Source of the DNA: Spongiibacter taiwanensis
GTDB taxonomy: Bacteria; Pseudomonadota; Gammaproteobacteria; Pseudomonadales; Spongiibacteraceae
DNA: 64,000 nt
Reading direction: 5' to 3'
Assembly (NCBI RefSeq): GCF_023702635.1
Contig: NZ_CP098455.1
Span: 1,116,001-1,180,000 of the forward strand
Below are positions 9,689 through 19,375 of the stretch, in pieces; position 1 is the first letter of the stretch; each line of letters starts with the position of its first letter. Made by a program: the position numbers and the translations under genes. The notes under the pieces were generated by a model. That model ran no database searches and was not told the DNA's origin. It saw nothing but the letters and a program-made list of their open reading frames with translations.

Positions 9689-10770
9689 TCTCTGACTCCC
9701 GAGACATTCGGCAACATGATCACGGTGGAATAAACCTGCCGCCGAATACCGTCGCTGTAGGGGCCTAGCACCTCGCGACCGAGGTTGTAGGTCTTGTTGT
9801 TGACATTCACCCCGGAGGACTGACCACCCGTCACCAGCATTTTCACTTGCACCGACACCACGTTTTGCCAATTCAGGCTGTCGGTTGCCTCCCACTCGTA
9901 ACTGGCACCCGCCGGGCAGGCGGCAGGCTTGGTGTCCACCGTCGGATTCGCCACATAGCAATCCGGCCCCCCATCCCCATTCAAATCCAGGCCGTACTCA
10001 AAATGGATATCCTCAACATTTTCCACCAAAGTACGTGTGGCACCACTGCCGCCGGCGTATTCATATACCTTGAGGCTATCGATGCCGTCGCCACCACCAG
10101 AGCAGTCGTTGCACGGCGAGATGAAATAGGCCCGGACGGTATAAGGCCAAGCCTCCGACAGCGTCGCTGCAGACGTGGTACAGCCATTTTCACGCATGTC
10201 CAGCGCGGTTCTGTCCGTGCTGAAACGGAAACTGACCGAGTCCAAATTACAGCCGGATATTTGTAAGTAGGGAGTCGTATTAGCGGCCGGAATATTTGCT
10301 GCAGTGACTGCCACCGAGTTAGGGTCAACATGGCGCACAATCAATATCTCAGACTTATCCTTCCACTGCGCACTGAAGCACGTGGGGACCGTCAAGCCGG
10401 GTGCTGAGGTAGCACTGTCATAGGGAAAGCCGTTGACCGGTAGCGGCATTTGCACCGGGACCGCCACACTATTAAAGCCCAGGTTGGCGACCGTAGTAAC
10501 GCAGGGATCAGGCTGGGTGTAGGTGACGGCGCCTAAACCAGGATGATAATTGCCATAGAAACCGGCCAAGGACACATCTTCATTAAATACCTCAATGGCG
10601 TAGCGGCCGTTTTCGATTTGATCGGAGGTATTGGCCAGCTCGGTGCGAGTTGAACTCACCGATGCAACGAGGCTGATAATGCCGAGCAGCATAAATGCGC
10701 CCAATGACATGGCGACCAACAACTCGAGCAGAGACAAGCCCCGCTGACGCTTGAGCGCTTCCGACCGCAT
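9685..10770 (-). CDS. pilW: Minor pilin PilW, set A
   Basis: 361 residues. The prepilin leader ends before GLSLLELLVAMSLGAFMLL, a class III/GspJ-type N-terminal helix with Glu at +5. The large soluble domain is typical of PilW, including a short Cys-rich stretch (SPCNDCSGG). The ATG at 10770 overlaps the pilV-A stop as TGATG. A GTG one codon earlier is possible but less likely. In other species PilW with PilV, PilX and FimU primes pilus assembly and carries PilY1. Confidence 0.88.
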   Translation of the reverse strand: MRSEALKRQRGLSLLELLVAMSLGAFMLLGIISLVASVSSTRTELANTSDQIENGRYAIEVFNEDVSLAGFYGNYHPGLGAVTYTQPDPCVTTVANLGFNSVAVPVQMPLPVNGFPYDSATSAPGLTVPTCFSAQWKDKSEILIVRHVDPNSVAVTAANIPAANTTPYLQISGCNLDSVSFRFSTDRTALDMRENGCTTSAATLSEAWPYTVRAYFISPCNDCSGGGDGIDSLKVYEYAGGSGATRTLVENVEDIHFEYGLDLNGDGGPDCYVANPTVDTKPAACPAGASYEWEATDSLNWQNVVSVQVKMLVTGGQSSGVNVNNKTYNLGREVLGPYSDGIRRQVYSTVIMLPNVSGVRE

Positions 10771-11336
10771 CACGACAGGTCTCCGATTCGAATTACCGCA
10801 CTGACAATGCGTCTTAATTTCTCATCGCCATACAAATCTTTTCCGCACAGATTAGCCGCCGGTGCCGTTACCGTTTCGCCCATTCCCTGCCAGGCTACCG
10901 TAATGCGGTAAGTTTGGTCAGCGGCGCTAATCTGCCTGACGCAGCCTCTCGCCCCTACCATCGCCCCCACCTTTGCCGAGCCGATTTGTTCAGAATTCCC
11001 CTGCAAAAGGTCATTCCACTCGGCAAGATCGGTATTGGCAATACTCTGCTGCGCCGCATCGCCGAGCGTGCAGCTCGTTAAGGACGTTACGCCGTAACCC
11101 AACGTTGAACCATTTGCCTCGTAGGAATAGCAGGCGGCGACACCGCGGTTTGCATTAATCCGATCAACCATGTCCTGCAACAAATTGAGCGCCTGCAGAC
11201 GCTGATAGGCCTCCGCTTCCTGCTGCACCGTTCTGACCATCAAACCCGCAGCGCCCATCATTCCCACTAGCAGGACCACTAGCGCGACCAGAATTTCAAT
11301 GAGGGTGAAACCTGACTGAATATTTCTGTTAGTCAT
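10770..11336 (-). CDS. pilV: Minor pilin PilV, set A
   Basis: 188 residues with the prepilin N-terminus QSGFTLIEILVALVVLLVGMMG and a soluble domain typical of PilV (residues around QALNLLQDMVDRINANRG). The ATG at 11336 overlaps the fimT-A stop by one base (TAATG). A longer open frame to 11390 lies inside fimT-A and was rejected. The internal RINANRG segment is a common PilV signature. Confidence 0.88.
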   Translation of the reverse strand: MTNRNIQSGFTLIEILVALVVLLVGMMGAAGLMVRTVQQEAEAYQRLQALNLLQDMVDRINANRGVAACYSYEANGSTLGYGVTSLTSCTLGDAAQQSIANTDLAEWNDLLQGNSEQIGSAKVGAMVGARGCVRQISAADQTYRITVAWQGMGETVTAPAANLCGKDLYGDEKLRRIVSAVIRIGDLS

Positions 11337-11797
11337 TAACAACCCCCATCGTCTACCACGCTGCTGCCGCTGAGCGAAACGCGCAAACATTTCGCCAGGC
11401 TGGCGTTGCCGTCACTCACCAGCGCAAAGTTAACCGTGTTATCGATTCGACCATTGCTACGGAAATTAAAGCTATTCGCACTGCCAGTAATATTGACGCC
11501 CGAGACAGCGCCTTGGCTGCGCAAGGTCGTGCCGCCCACCGCTACAGTCCAGCCGTCGACCCAGCTGCTTCCCCCACGCGCAACGGTCACATTTGTGTTT
11601 CGCTTGACCGCTTCGCTGCGAGCAAGCTGCAAGCTGGAATTCAGATCGACAGCCACGCTGCGCAGACGCTGGGATCGGACAAAATCAGTAAAGGAGGGCA
11701 CCGCAACCGACGCCAGAATGGCCACAATAGCCAATGTCACCATCAACTCCAGCAGGGTGTAGCCCGATGTGGATGATCGCTGCCTCAATCCCAACAT
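11336..11797 (-). CDS. FimT/FimU-type minor pilin, set A
   Basis: 153 residues of the GspH/FimT family. The leader ends in SGYTLLELMVTLAIVAILASVAVPSF, followed by the family segment LQLARSEAVKRNTNVTV and a C-terminal Cys pair (KCLRV, DDGGC). It overlaps the 3-prime end of pilE-A by 13 bases and pilV-A by one base. By position it corresponds to FimU of Pseudomonas, but sequence alone does not separate FimT from FimU. Confidence 0.85.
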   Translation of the reverse strand: MLGLRQRSSTSGYTLLELMVTLAIVAILASVAVPSFTDFVRSQRLRSVAVDLNSSLQLARSEAVKRNTNVTVARGGSSWVDGWTVAVGGTTLRSQGAVSGVNITGSANSFNFRSNGRIDNTVNFALVSDGNASLAKCLRVSLSGSSVVDDGGC

Positions 11798-12195
11798 CGG
11801 GTCGCCCCCGAAGCATACCCTTTCACCCCCTGACTATTGAGGGTCAGGGTGCCACAATCATCATCGGTGGCCTGACTGCCAGAAGGCGCGGCAGAAACGG
11901 TGTAGCTAGGAGGGGTCGCGCCATTGTTGGCAGAGGTCGTGATGGTGTAGTGAGCACTAACTTCCGGCGGCACCGAGGCGCCAAGATCACTCATTGACGT
12001 TGCGTAAGCCCGCTCGTCGAGAAAGTTGCGCTCCTGCAACGCGGCAACTTCCATCACATAAGCGGCGGCCGCAGAGCGATTACTGCGCACCACGTGATCC
12101 CGATAGGCCGGCATTGCCACGGCAATTAAAATGGCAATGATTGCCACCGTAATCATCACTTCAATCAGGGTAAACCCCGTGCTGGAACGTCTCAT
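11785..12195 (-). CDS. pilE: PilE-like minor pilin, first gene of set A
   Basis: 136 residues. Cleavage is expected in STGFTLIEVMITVAIIAILIAV. The soluble part has two cysteines near the C-terminus (DDDCGTLTL and ATRCWD) that should form the usual disulphide loop. It opens set A; the 140 bases upstream (12196-12335) are non-coding and should hold the set A promoter. A second PilE-like gene lies directly upstream, so the two sets meet pilE to pilE. Confidence 0.86.
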   Translation of the reverse strand: MRRSSTGFTLIEVMITVAIIAILIAVAMPAYRDHVVRSNRSAAAAYVMEVAALQERNFLDERAYATSMSDLGASVPPEVSAHYTITTSANNGATPPSYTVSAAPSGSQATDDDCGTLTLNSQGVKGYASGATRCWD

Positions 12196-12335
12196 GCAGC
12201 CCTCTGCCTGTGCAAAAACTCGCTACGGACAGCATACAGAGGCCGCGCAGTCGAGCACGGCGTTTACGACTAACGGCACATTAAGCCGACCAGCGGCAGA
12301 CTATTACTCAATTCAGGAGGGAGAGAGGCAAGTGC

Positions 12336-12773
12336 TCAGCGACGCCAGCAGTCTGCCAAGGTCTTGCTCGACCCGCCAGGCTTGCCTTTCAAGGACATTG
12401 CCCCGGTTTCATCCAAAGCGAAATTACCGCAGTCGTCGCCACTCATCGCGCCGGCCCGGGTCGCCTGAAGGGTGAAAGTATTCGCGGTGGGTGTGCCCGA
12501 GGGAGCAATGGTGTAATAGGCGGAGCCGCTCTCTGGCACCTGGGTGGGGTACACCGACGGCAGGGTATTCCCGGCAGCGGTGGTGGTATAACGGCCGTTG
12601 GTGGAATAGTAGCGCTCCAGCGCCTGGGCACCGGCAAGCAAGGCACTGGTAGCTTCATTGCGTCGGGCCTTAGCCACCTGTGCCAGGTAACTGGGGTAGG
12701 CGATGCCAGCCAGAATGCCCACAATGGCCACGGTGATCATCAGCTCCATCAGGGTAAAGCCGCGTGCACTCAT
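12336..12773 (-). CDS. pilE: PilE-like minor pilin, last gene of set B
   Basis: 145 residues from the ATG at 12773, which gives MSARGFTLMELMITVAIVGILAG, a standard prepilin N-terminus. The soluble domain ends with a Cys pair (DDCGNFALDE and LADCW). Its place after pilY1-B (31-base gap) is the same as pilE after pilY1 in P. aeruginosa. The longer frame to 12857 lies within pilY1-B and was rejected. Similar to, but clearly different from, the pilin at 11785-12195. Confidence 0.86.
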   Translation of the reverse strand: MSARGFTLMELMITVAIVGILAGIAYPSYLAQVAKARRNEATSALLAGAQALERYYSTNGRYTTTAAGNTLPSVYPTQVPESGSAYYTIAPSGTPTANTFTLQATRAGAMSGDDCGNFALDETGAMSLKGKPGGSSKTLADCWRR

Positions 12774-12804
12774 GCCTTGTTGCCCGCCTCTCACAACCAG
12801 GCTC

Positions 12805-15800
12805 TCACTGCAGTTGTCTCCAGGATTGTCTCCCCGCCACATCTTCGCCACCTGCACTTTCTGTAATCACCCCGATGGACCCGCTGCTTCCCGAGGTGTA
12901 TTTGTATTCCAGCTCCCCCGCGCCAACGATGCCCGGGGTTTTGATCATCTCTTCACTGCCTACACCGCTGGCTGGCCAATAGTCGCTGCCGACCGCGCCT
13001 AAATCGAGATAATCCACTTTACCGTCGTTGTTGATGTCCAGCACCGGATCGGCAAGACGTCCGCCGTTGATCGCATCCAGTTCCATAAGCCAACTGCTAC
13101 CACCATAACCGCAGACATTGCTCGAGGGAATAATGCTGGCAAAGATGATGCGACCGTTACGAAGAATGGGCTGCGACACCACCCGCTCACCGGTGGCCAC
13201 TTTGTTTGGGGGTAACAGCACCAGATGCCACCCGTAGTCCGGCGGCGCGCCAGCGCCATTGTTGCTCACTACGCGAATAGGTGCAGCACTGGTGCTACCA
13301 TTCTTGGTGGTGGTACTGCCCTCGAAAATCACTGTCTGAGTCAGCAACTTGTCCCGCCCGGTAAAAGCTGCGCCGTTGTCGCGAATACCATAAAAATCAC
13401 GAATTGGCGGGTTCGCAGGGACCACCGCATCACCGGTCTCAAAATATTTTCCGGTCCCGAAATACACCATGTAGCCACCCGCCGGATGCAAACCCACCGT
13501 CGGCCGCGACGTTATTGGCTGACCCTTGCCCGCACTATCAACTACGGTATACAAGGGTTTCGGTGTCGTTCCCTGTTTAAATGCCACGCTCCAGCTGGAC
13601 TGGGTCTTGCCGGTGAGGTCAAACTTCCACAGGTTGCCCTTCAAATCCCCGGCATAAATATAGTCAGTAATACGGTCGTTATCGACATCAACAGGCACCG
13701 GGGTACCCAGGCCATTGCCCTCACCCGTCAGCCCGGTATCGATGGCCTTTAACAAGGTGCCGCTGGCCAGGTCCACCACAAACAACTTCACGGTGTCACC
13801 CGAGTCATAACCATTGCCAAAAATCGCCACCCATTTGTCGTCGGCCAACAATCGAGCAATTACCGGCTGGCTCATCGCGACACCTAATTTATTACTGGCA
13901 TTGCTGGCAGTGGCAAACTCCCACAGCAATGAGCTGGCGCCCGTTGTCGAGGGCTTGGTAACGTCCAAGGCGAATACCGAACGGCCACCCGCGCCAGTCG
14001 CGCCAACCAGCACGGTCTTCCACGCCCCACCCAGGTAAGCATCTAACGCACGAGGCGAGCCATCGACAAAGTACTGATGCTCGTAATCCGGCTCGGTCAA
14101 TGACGCAAGACTGTCATACACCCCGGCGGGCAAGTAGGCCATTTTTTCCTGACCGGTTGAAGCGTCGAAGCCGTGCAGCATACCGTCATTGGCGCCCACA
14201 TAAATCATCGGCGTTCGGCTGGATTTGGTAGTCAAGTAAGTGAGGTACGTACTTCCTTCAGTGCCGGGTAATTTCTTATAACCAAAGTCCTCGACATTAC
14301 CCACAAAGAAGGGGTCAGAGTTAACAATGTCGCCCAGTATCTCGACACGCTTGCGAAATTGGCCACCCTCCAGCGACTGATTACCGCGCAACCATTGCAG
14401 CCGATTCTTGCCGGTATCCACGTTATCGCCATCTTGCAAAGCGCTTCGCTGACTTGCATCCAGCGCGCTCCAGTTAGCTAAACTGAAGTCTTTCGCAACT
14501 TTGGTGATGCTCTCGCCATCACCCACGCCGGTAAAAATATTTCGCAACCCGGCGGCTGGAATGCCATTTTTATTGGTATCCCACTCAACGTTTTTCAGGC
14601 TGCCGTCGTTATTTAGTGAGTAGGCCTGGATACGACCAGACCAATCCAGACTATTGAAGCTGGCCTGATATACCAGGGTACCAGAGTCGAGTCGCGTCGA
14701 GTTTGCCGCCACCGACGAGGCCGACGATTTGCTTTCCTCAGCAATGGTCTGCAAGACCTTGAACAGCTCGTTGGCAAACTCATCCGGGTCCGCCGCACTG
14801 AAATACCCGCCCCGGCCGTTCACCGCAGCGTGCACCAGGTCGTCAATCTTGTTCACCTCAGCACTGGTCGGGTTTGGCCAGGTAATGGTCGCGCCACTAT
14901 CAATCGCCTTGAAGGCGGTGTCCGGGTCGATCGTGCCGCCGACCCCAATGCCAACACCGTAGGTCACCATGTGCTGCCAGAAGGCCGGATTCGTTTTGGT
15001 CTCCGGCACCAAATTCGCCAAATCAGTGCGCAAATCGGTTTTCCAGTAATACATGGCGACATCAGCCAGGGTGTCACTGCGACTGTCGGTGAAGGGCGAT
15101 TTCGCTTTGTAGGTGTAACCGCTGCCCGCAGGCCGGGAGTGGCTGGGCCCATCGGTGCCATCATTGTTTTTGGCCCGGTCACCGCTGGCGCTGTCACCAG
15201 ACCAGTAGCCGTCCGTTGTCAGTACCGTGTAGTTGCGGCGGCAGGCAAGCTGCTCCGTTTTATCATCGGTGCCGGGGGTATTTCCCCATGGTCCCTTGTT
15301 GTCCGTGCGCGAATAGTAGGTGCCCGCCGCCTCTAGCGCCCGACGCAACGGGGTTCCTTCATTGGGAATGGTTCGCTCGTATAAGGATTTGAAAAAGTCG
15401 CTTCGATCGGTACCGGTGAACGACCTCACCCCTTTTACAATCACCTTTGTGCTGGTGCCATCCACCGTACTGCTATCCTGGTTGATACTGCCGAAACCCA
15501 CTCGCAGTCCTGCCCCCTGAGTGGCAAAGGCGAAGCCGCTTCCTGCGCGGGCCGTCAGCACTCTTGAGCGGTAGTAGGTATACCAGTTGGCAAAATTCTG
15601 AATCTCCTCGGCATAGGTGCAGACTGCCAAGTCAGAGGCGATGCAATCATCGCGGTCTTCACGCCCCTGACCGACAAACGTTCCGGTCAGACGAATCTCT
15701 TTCTTGTCATAGCTGGAGCGCTTCCACTTATCGCCGGTGCCGTTGTACCAAAAATAGGTGGCGGGCCAGAAATTCTTGGTACTGGTGGTATAGGAGCAAC

Positions 15801-16611
15801 TATTACTGCTGTTACAGGTATACCAGCGGTTGCTGTTGTAATTGCTGTTGGACACCGTCAGGTTACGGCATTTAGACGCATCAAAGGAGTTGGTTGTGCG
15901 CTCAGGGTTGTGCAAGGCGCAACTGGGATTGGCATTGGGATAACTGCTGCCATCCGCCTTTACCCAGGGGCGATAGGTCTTGCTTGGATTATAGTAAACC
16001 GCATTAATCTGCGGCGACCGGCTGCGGGCGTTAAATGCCCGGGCATCCTCACTGTCGGAGCTGCCGTCATCAACCGTGGGCACATAGTTGTCATAATCCC
16101 CGCCGCCGTACACCCCGCTTGCACGCGGGAACACGTATCGGGCGCTGGCCTGAATAATACTGTCAGGCATCAGCTCAAACTGCATCGACCCAGAGTCATC
16201 GAGAATATACATTACGTTTGGCGTTGCCGATTGGGTGAGAAACAATGGCGCCTGGGCAATGCCGCTTTCATCTTCCTCGTCGACCGAGCAGTCCTTCTTG
16301 TTACCCTCAACCACCACGCTACTGATACGACAACCCGCGACGATGGTCAGGATATTGCTATTGCTCGAATAGATGAACGACGAAGCCGAGCAGTTCGCTT
16401 TCTTGCGCACGGTGTAGGCTTTGACCCCAGTGATGTTGCGCAAGCTAGAAAATGTCTCGGTGCTGACTTTCTTTTTGTCACCCATCTTTTCCGTGCGGGT
16501 GACGGTGGTCAGGCAATCCTGGGCCAGAGCCATGCCGGGCAAAAGGCCCACCAAAAGCAGCAGGGTCAGTGGCAAAAACAACCCTTGTCTCAACGTCGCT
16601 ACGGCAGCCAT
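12805..16611 (-). CDS. pilY1: PilY1-like type IV pilus tip adhesin, set B
   Basis: About 1268 residues. The signal peptide ends near GMALAQD. The von Willebrand A domain has an intact metal-ion site DDSGSM at about residue 137 (VMYILDDSGSMQFEL). The C-terminal PilC/PilY1 beta-propeller carries the calcium loop DVDNDRITDYIYAGDLKGN at about 974-992. The ATG at 16611 is preferred to the GTG just before it. A 172-base gap separates it from pilX-B, unlike the overlapping genes before it, so an internal promoter or RNA structure is possible. This copy fits the canonical PilY1 position between pilX and pilE. Confidence 0.92.
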   Translation of the reverse strand: MAAVATLRQGLFLPLTLLLLVGLLPGMALAQDCLTTVTRTEKMGDKKKVSTETFSSLRNITGVKAYTVRKKANCSASSFIYSSNSNILTIVAGCRISSVVVEGNKKDCSVDEEDESGIAQAPLFLTQSATPNVMYILDDSGSMQFELMPDSIIQASARYVFPRASGVYGGGDYDNYVPTVDDGSSDSEDARAFNARSRSPQINAVYYNPSKTYRPWVKADGSSYPNANPSCALHNPERTTNSFDASKCRNLTVSNSNYNSNRWYTCNSSNSCSYTTSTKNFWPATYFWYNGTGDKWKRSSYDKKEIRLTGTFVGQGREDRDDCIASDLAVCTYAEEIQNFANWYTYYRSRVLTARAGSGFAFATQGAGLRVGFGSINQDSSTVDGTSTKVIVKGVRSFTGTDRSDFFKSLYERTIPNEGTPLRRALEAAGTYYSRTDNKGPWGNTPGTDDKTEQLACRRNYTVLTTDGYWSGDSASGDRAKNNDGTDGPSHSRPAGSGYTYKAKSPFTDSRSDTLADVAMYYWKTDLRTDLANLVPETKTNPAFWQHMVTYGVGIGVGGTIDPDTAFKAIDSGATITWPNPTSAEVNKIDDLVHAAVNGRGGYFSAADPDEFANELFKVLQTIAEESKSSASSVAANSTRLDSGTLVYQASFNSLDWSGRIQAYSLNNDGSLKNVEWDTNKNGIPAAGLRNIFTGVGDGESITKVAKDFSLANWSALDASQRSALQDGDNVDTGKNRLQWLRGNQSLEGGQFRKRVEILGDIVNSDPFFVGNVEDFGYKKLPGTEGSTYLTYLTTKSSRTPMIYVGANDGMLHGFDASTGQEKMAYLPAGVYDSLASLTEPDYEHQYFVDGSPRALDAYLGGAWKTVLVGATGAGGRSVFALDVTKPSTTGASSLLWEFATASNASNKLGVAMSQPVIARLLADDKWVAIFGNGYDSGDTVKLFVVDLASGTLLKAIDTGLTGEGNGLGTPVPVDVDNDRITDYIYAGDLKGNLWKFDLTGKTQSSWSVAFKQGTTPKPLYTVVDSAGKGQPITSRPTVGLHPAGGYMVYFGTGKYFETGDAVVPANPPIRDFYGIRDNGAAFTGRDKLLTQTVIFEGSTTTKNGSTSAAPIRVVSNNGAGAPPDYGWHLVLLPPNKVATGERVVSQPILRNGRIIFASIIPSSNVCGYGGSSWLMELDAINGGRLADPVLDINNDGKVDYLDLGAVGSDYWPASGVGSEEMIKTPGIVGAGELEYKYTSGSSGSIGVITESAGGEDVAGRQSWRQLQ

Positions 16612-16786
16612 CACTAGTGTCCCTTAACATAAGTTCGTTGGCATTCAGAATGTACAGTCAGGCCCGAAACAAGGCGCAGTCCGCAGGCTATCGTGGGTCT
16701 ATCGGCAAGGACTGCAACCCAGCAGCCTGACGCCGGGCGTCTCCCGCGGGCCTCGTGGACAGCGTTGCACTCATTGAAACAGGGCA

Positions 16787-17323
16787 CTAGTTACCATCCC
16801 GCTTAAAGGTTGTGCTCAATACCACCATGCTGCGATCACTGGCACCAAAGCCCCGCGCGGTCACCCGATAAAAGCCCTCCAGCGATACCGGCCGGTCGGA
16901 ATCAATGGCGGCGTCAGCATCGGCGATGCTGGTCATTTCTTCGATGATGTATTCCGGTTGCCGGCTGGCATCGGGGATGGCGTTTGCCAGCACCTGCCAG
17001 CCCACCGATGTCTTCACCCGCCAATCGGGCTCACTGCAGGCAGTGCTGGTATCGGCGGGATCCGGACAACTGCGATAAAGCCCCTTGGCCCCGGTAAAAG
17101 GGCCAACCGACACCTGGGACAGCTGGCTCTCGGCCTCCCGCAACGCCGCTTCTGCGGCCTGAAAGGCCAGCTTTTCATCTTTGGCATTCCCGGCCATTCG
17201 TTCCTGCAGGGTCGCTGACTGCATCGACGCCACACTGATAATGGTGATGATCAGCATGAACACCAGGCTGACAATCAACGCCGCGCCGCGCTGGGAGGCA
17301 TGAACCCGATGGGACACTCTCAT
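16787..17323 (-). CDS. pilX: Minor pilin PilX, set B
   Basis: 178 residues. The N-terminal segment SQRGAALIVSLVFMLIITIIS is followed by the PilX family segment QSATLQERMAGNAKDEKLAFQAAEAALREAE, a highly conserved pattern. The start overlaps the pilW-B stop as ATGA. It is a closer match to textbook PilX than the set A copy. Confidence 0.92.
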   Translation of the reverse strand: MRVSHRVHASQRGAALIVSLVFMLIITIISVASMQSATLQERMAGNAKDEKLAFQAAEAALREAESQLSQVSVGPFTGAKGLYRSCPDPADTSTACSEPDWRVKTSVGWQVLANAIPDASRQPEYIIEEMTSIADADAAIDSDRPVSLEGFYRVTARGFGASDRSMVVLSTTFKRDGN

Positions 17324-18357
17324 GGCAGCTTATTCCTGATCGCAAACACATTGGTGAACACCTGCCGCAGCCGGCCATCGTTGTTGGCCACCATGTTGCC
17401 ATTCGCATCGCGCACCTCCTGGGCGGTCGCGCTACCGCTTTTTCCAACAATGTTCTCCTCTGGCCCGACCATTTGCAGCGAAATGCGCACACTCAGCACC
17501 CGACTCCAATCGGCGACCGCCCCGGCAGCCTGGTACTGGTCAACCCCACGATCGCCATCATTGTCCACGCCATAGGTGATCTGCATGGTCTCAACCCCTT
17601 CAACCAATTCAATGGCCGCCGCGGTCACGCCGCCGCTACCCTGCATCAACCGCTGCATATACAGTCCATGAATGGGGTTACCGGCCGGGGTGTCGCGACC
17701 GGTGTCACGCACAAAAAAATCCAGATTCTGGAAGCCAAACACTTCCGCATCGGGTCCGTAGATTTTGCTGAGCCGGTTGTCGGAGTTGGTCTGACCGTTT
17801 GCATGGGTCAGCGTGGTATTACCTTTGCCTGTCGTTTTCGGGTTATTGGTGATGCGAAACACGTCGGCATTGAGGCAGTCGCTGACCATCACATAGTCCC
17901 CCTGGACAAAGCCCAGGCTATTGTCCTCAATCTGGATATTGGCGTTACTCGGCGCCAGGTTGCCAGTCAGCCGGATAGGATCATCGGAAGCGCGTTTCAA
18001 ATGGAGCACATCGCTGCCCACCACTGCTGACAGGGCATTGCCAGCCACCACATTGTCCTCGCCCACCAGCGCCGTGGCCGGGCCAAAATCCACCGTTGCT
18101 GCGGGCACGGCGATAACATTGGCCGCAATATTGCCAATGGAATTACAGCCCATATACCCCGCCATGCGAACTTCCTCACCCAGAAAGCGCATCGCAAAAC
18201 GGGCGTTTTCCTGCACCTGGGCCAGGGACTCCTGCAGCTTGGAGCTGCTGTTGCTGGCCAGAAATACCTGTATCACCGCCGCACTCAACAGCAGGCCCAG
18301 CGTGATGGCAATCATCAGCTCGACCAAGCCAAAACCCTGTTGTCCCTTGCGCTCCAT
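17320..18357 (-). CDS. pilW: Minor pilin PilW, set B
   Basis: 345 residues. The prepilin N-terminus QQGFGLVELMIAITLGLLL is followed by a PilW domain (residues near LQESLAQVQENARFAMRFL and EVRMAGYMGC). The ATG at 18357 has GGAG 8 bases upstream and lies 2 bases after the pilV-B stop; a GTG at 18363 would overlap and is the alternative. Confidence 0.92.
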   Translation of the reverse strand: MERKGQQGFGLVELMIAITLGLLLSAAVIQVFLASNSSSKLQESLAQVQENARFAMRFLGEEVRMAGYMGCNSIGNIAANVIAVPAATVDFGPATALVGEDNVVAGNALSAVVGSDVLHLKRASDDPIRLTGNLAPSNANIQIEDNSLGFVQGDYVMVSDCLNADVFRITNNPKTTGKGNTTLTHANGQTNSDNRLSKIYGPDAEVFGFQNLDFFVRDTGRDTPAGNPIHGLYMQRLMQGSGGVTAAAIELVEGVETMQITYGVDNDGDRGVDQYQAAGAVADWSRVLSVRISLQMVGPEENIVGKSGSATAQEVRDANGNMVANNDGRLRQVFTNVFAIRNKLP

Positions 18358-18359
18358 GC

Positions 18360-18818
18360 TCACAGCTCCGTGGTAAACACAAACTGCTGGGTATCACCGC
18401 CACCGGCTTCCCGGGTTTGGCTCAGGCGGCCTTCGTCCCACGCCACAGTAACGGTAAAGGTGGTGCCATTTCTTACCACCGCGCCGTCCCCAGCCGGCAG
18501 GCGCTGGATAATCTCTGCCAGCCACTCCTGCAAATCGATTTGCTGAATTGCGCTGCCCGTGGGCGCGTCAGCATCCATAGCAAGATCGTATTGCCCGGTC
18601 AGTGCGAGGGCCCGGTTGGCGCGCATACGGTCGGTGATATCGTTGGCGAGAAAGACCGCCGTGGAGCGAAAATTGGCCACTTGATTAAACTTGACTGAAT
18701 TCAGCTGCAAGGCGGCAGCCCCCAGCACACCTGTCGCTGTGATCAGCACCGCTATCAACACTTCAATTAATGTGACACCGCGCTGGCGGCGGACTCCTGG
18801 GGAGCGAACGAGGCTCAT
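18360..18818 (-). CDS. pilV: Minor pilin PilV, set B
   Basis: 152 residues. The leader ends in RQRGVTLIEVLIAVLITATG, with the PilV segment ALQLNSVKFNQ and ITDRMRANRALA after it. The ATG at 18818 overlaps the preceding stop as ATGA, which settles the start. Confidence 0.91.
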   Translation of the reverse strand: MSLVRSPGVRRQRGVTLIEVLIAVLITATGVLGAAALQLNSVKFNQVANFRSTAVFLANDITDRMRANRALALTGQYDLAMDADAPTGSAIQQIDLQEWLAEIIQRLPAGDGAVVRNGTTFTVTVAWDEGRLSQTREAGGGDTQQFVFTTEL

Positions 18819-19327
18819 GGGCAAACCCTCTGGGAGACAGTGAGTTGTCCAGTCAGGCTGACGCGAATATTTTTATCACGGCTGCACACTGCCGGGCTGG
18901 TGCGGTAGGCGAAATCGACGGGGGCCGCAGCATTGAGAAAGCCATTGGCGGTAAAACTCAGGGTGGTCACCGCCGAGCCGCCCTGGTCGCCGGTCAGCGC
19001 GGCGTCGCTGCCAAACCCGGCATATTCCTTCAATGTTTCCCCGTTATCGCGCACTCCGTCGCCGTCAACGTCCTGCCAGCTTTGCCAGCCCGCCGCCCAG
19101 GCGCTCGATGACGCCGAAACAAAAACCGTTGAGGCCCTCGCCACAGCCTCGGAGCGGGCCGTATTCAACGACTGAGCGAAGGATTTTACGTCGGCACGGG
19201 CCCGGGCGTTAGCCAGGGCATCTGAAAACCGCGGCACTGCCACCGTCGCCAGAATGGCAGCAACGGCAAGAGCGACCAATATCTCGATCAAAGTAAATCC
19301 TGACTGTCGTCGAACAATCGAAACCAC
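18815..19327 (-). CDS. fimU: FimU/FimT-type minor pilin, first gene of set B
   Basis: 170 residues beginning with GTG, with AGGA about 7 bases upstream. The N-terminus RRQSGFTLIEILVALAVAAIL is followed by the GspH/FimT segment SLNTARSEAVARASTVFV and the acidic motif DVDGDGVRDNGE. It heads set B in the order fimU-pilV-pilW-pilX-pilY1-pilE, as in P. aeruginosa. The 243 bases before it separate it from a divergent fimT-like gene. Confidence 0.85.
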   Translation of the reverse strand: MVSIVRRQSGFTLIEILVALAVAAILATVAVPRFSDALANARARADVKSFAQSLNTARSEAVARASTVFVSASSSAWAAGWQSWQDVDGDGVRDNGETLKEYAGFGSDAALTGDQGGSAVTTLSFTANGFLNAAAPVDFAYRTSPAVCSRDKNIRVSLTGQLTVSQRVCP

Positions 19328-19355
19328 ACGTATTCCTGTCTAGCGCCGTTGATGG

Positions 19356-19375
19356 CTGATCATAATAACGATCAG
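19356..19375. promoter_or_regulatory. Candidate operator between divergent pilin genes
   Basis: The 243-base region 19328-19570 must hold promoters for both set B (minus) and the lone fimT gene (plus). It contains the inverted repeat CTGATC-N8-GATCAG at 19356-19375, about 30 bases upstream of the set B start. No convincing sigma-54 or sigma-70 site was recognised, so its role is a guess. Confidence 0.3.
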
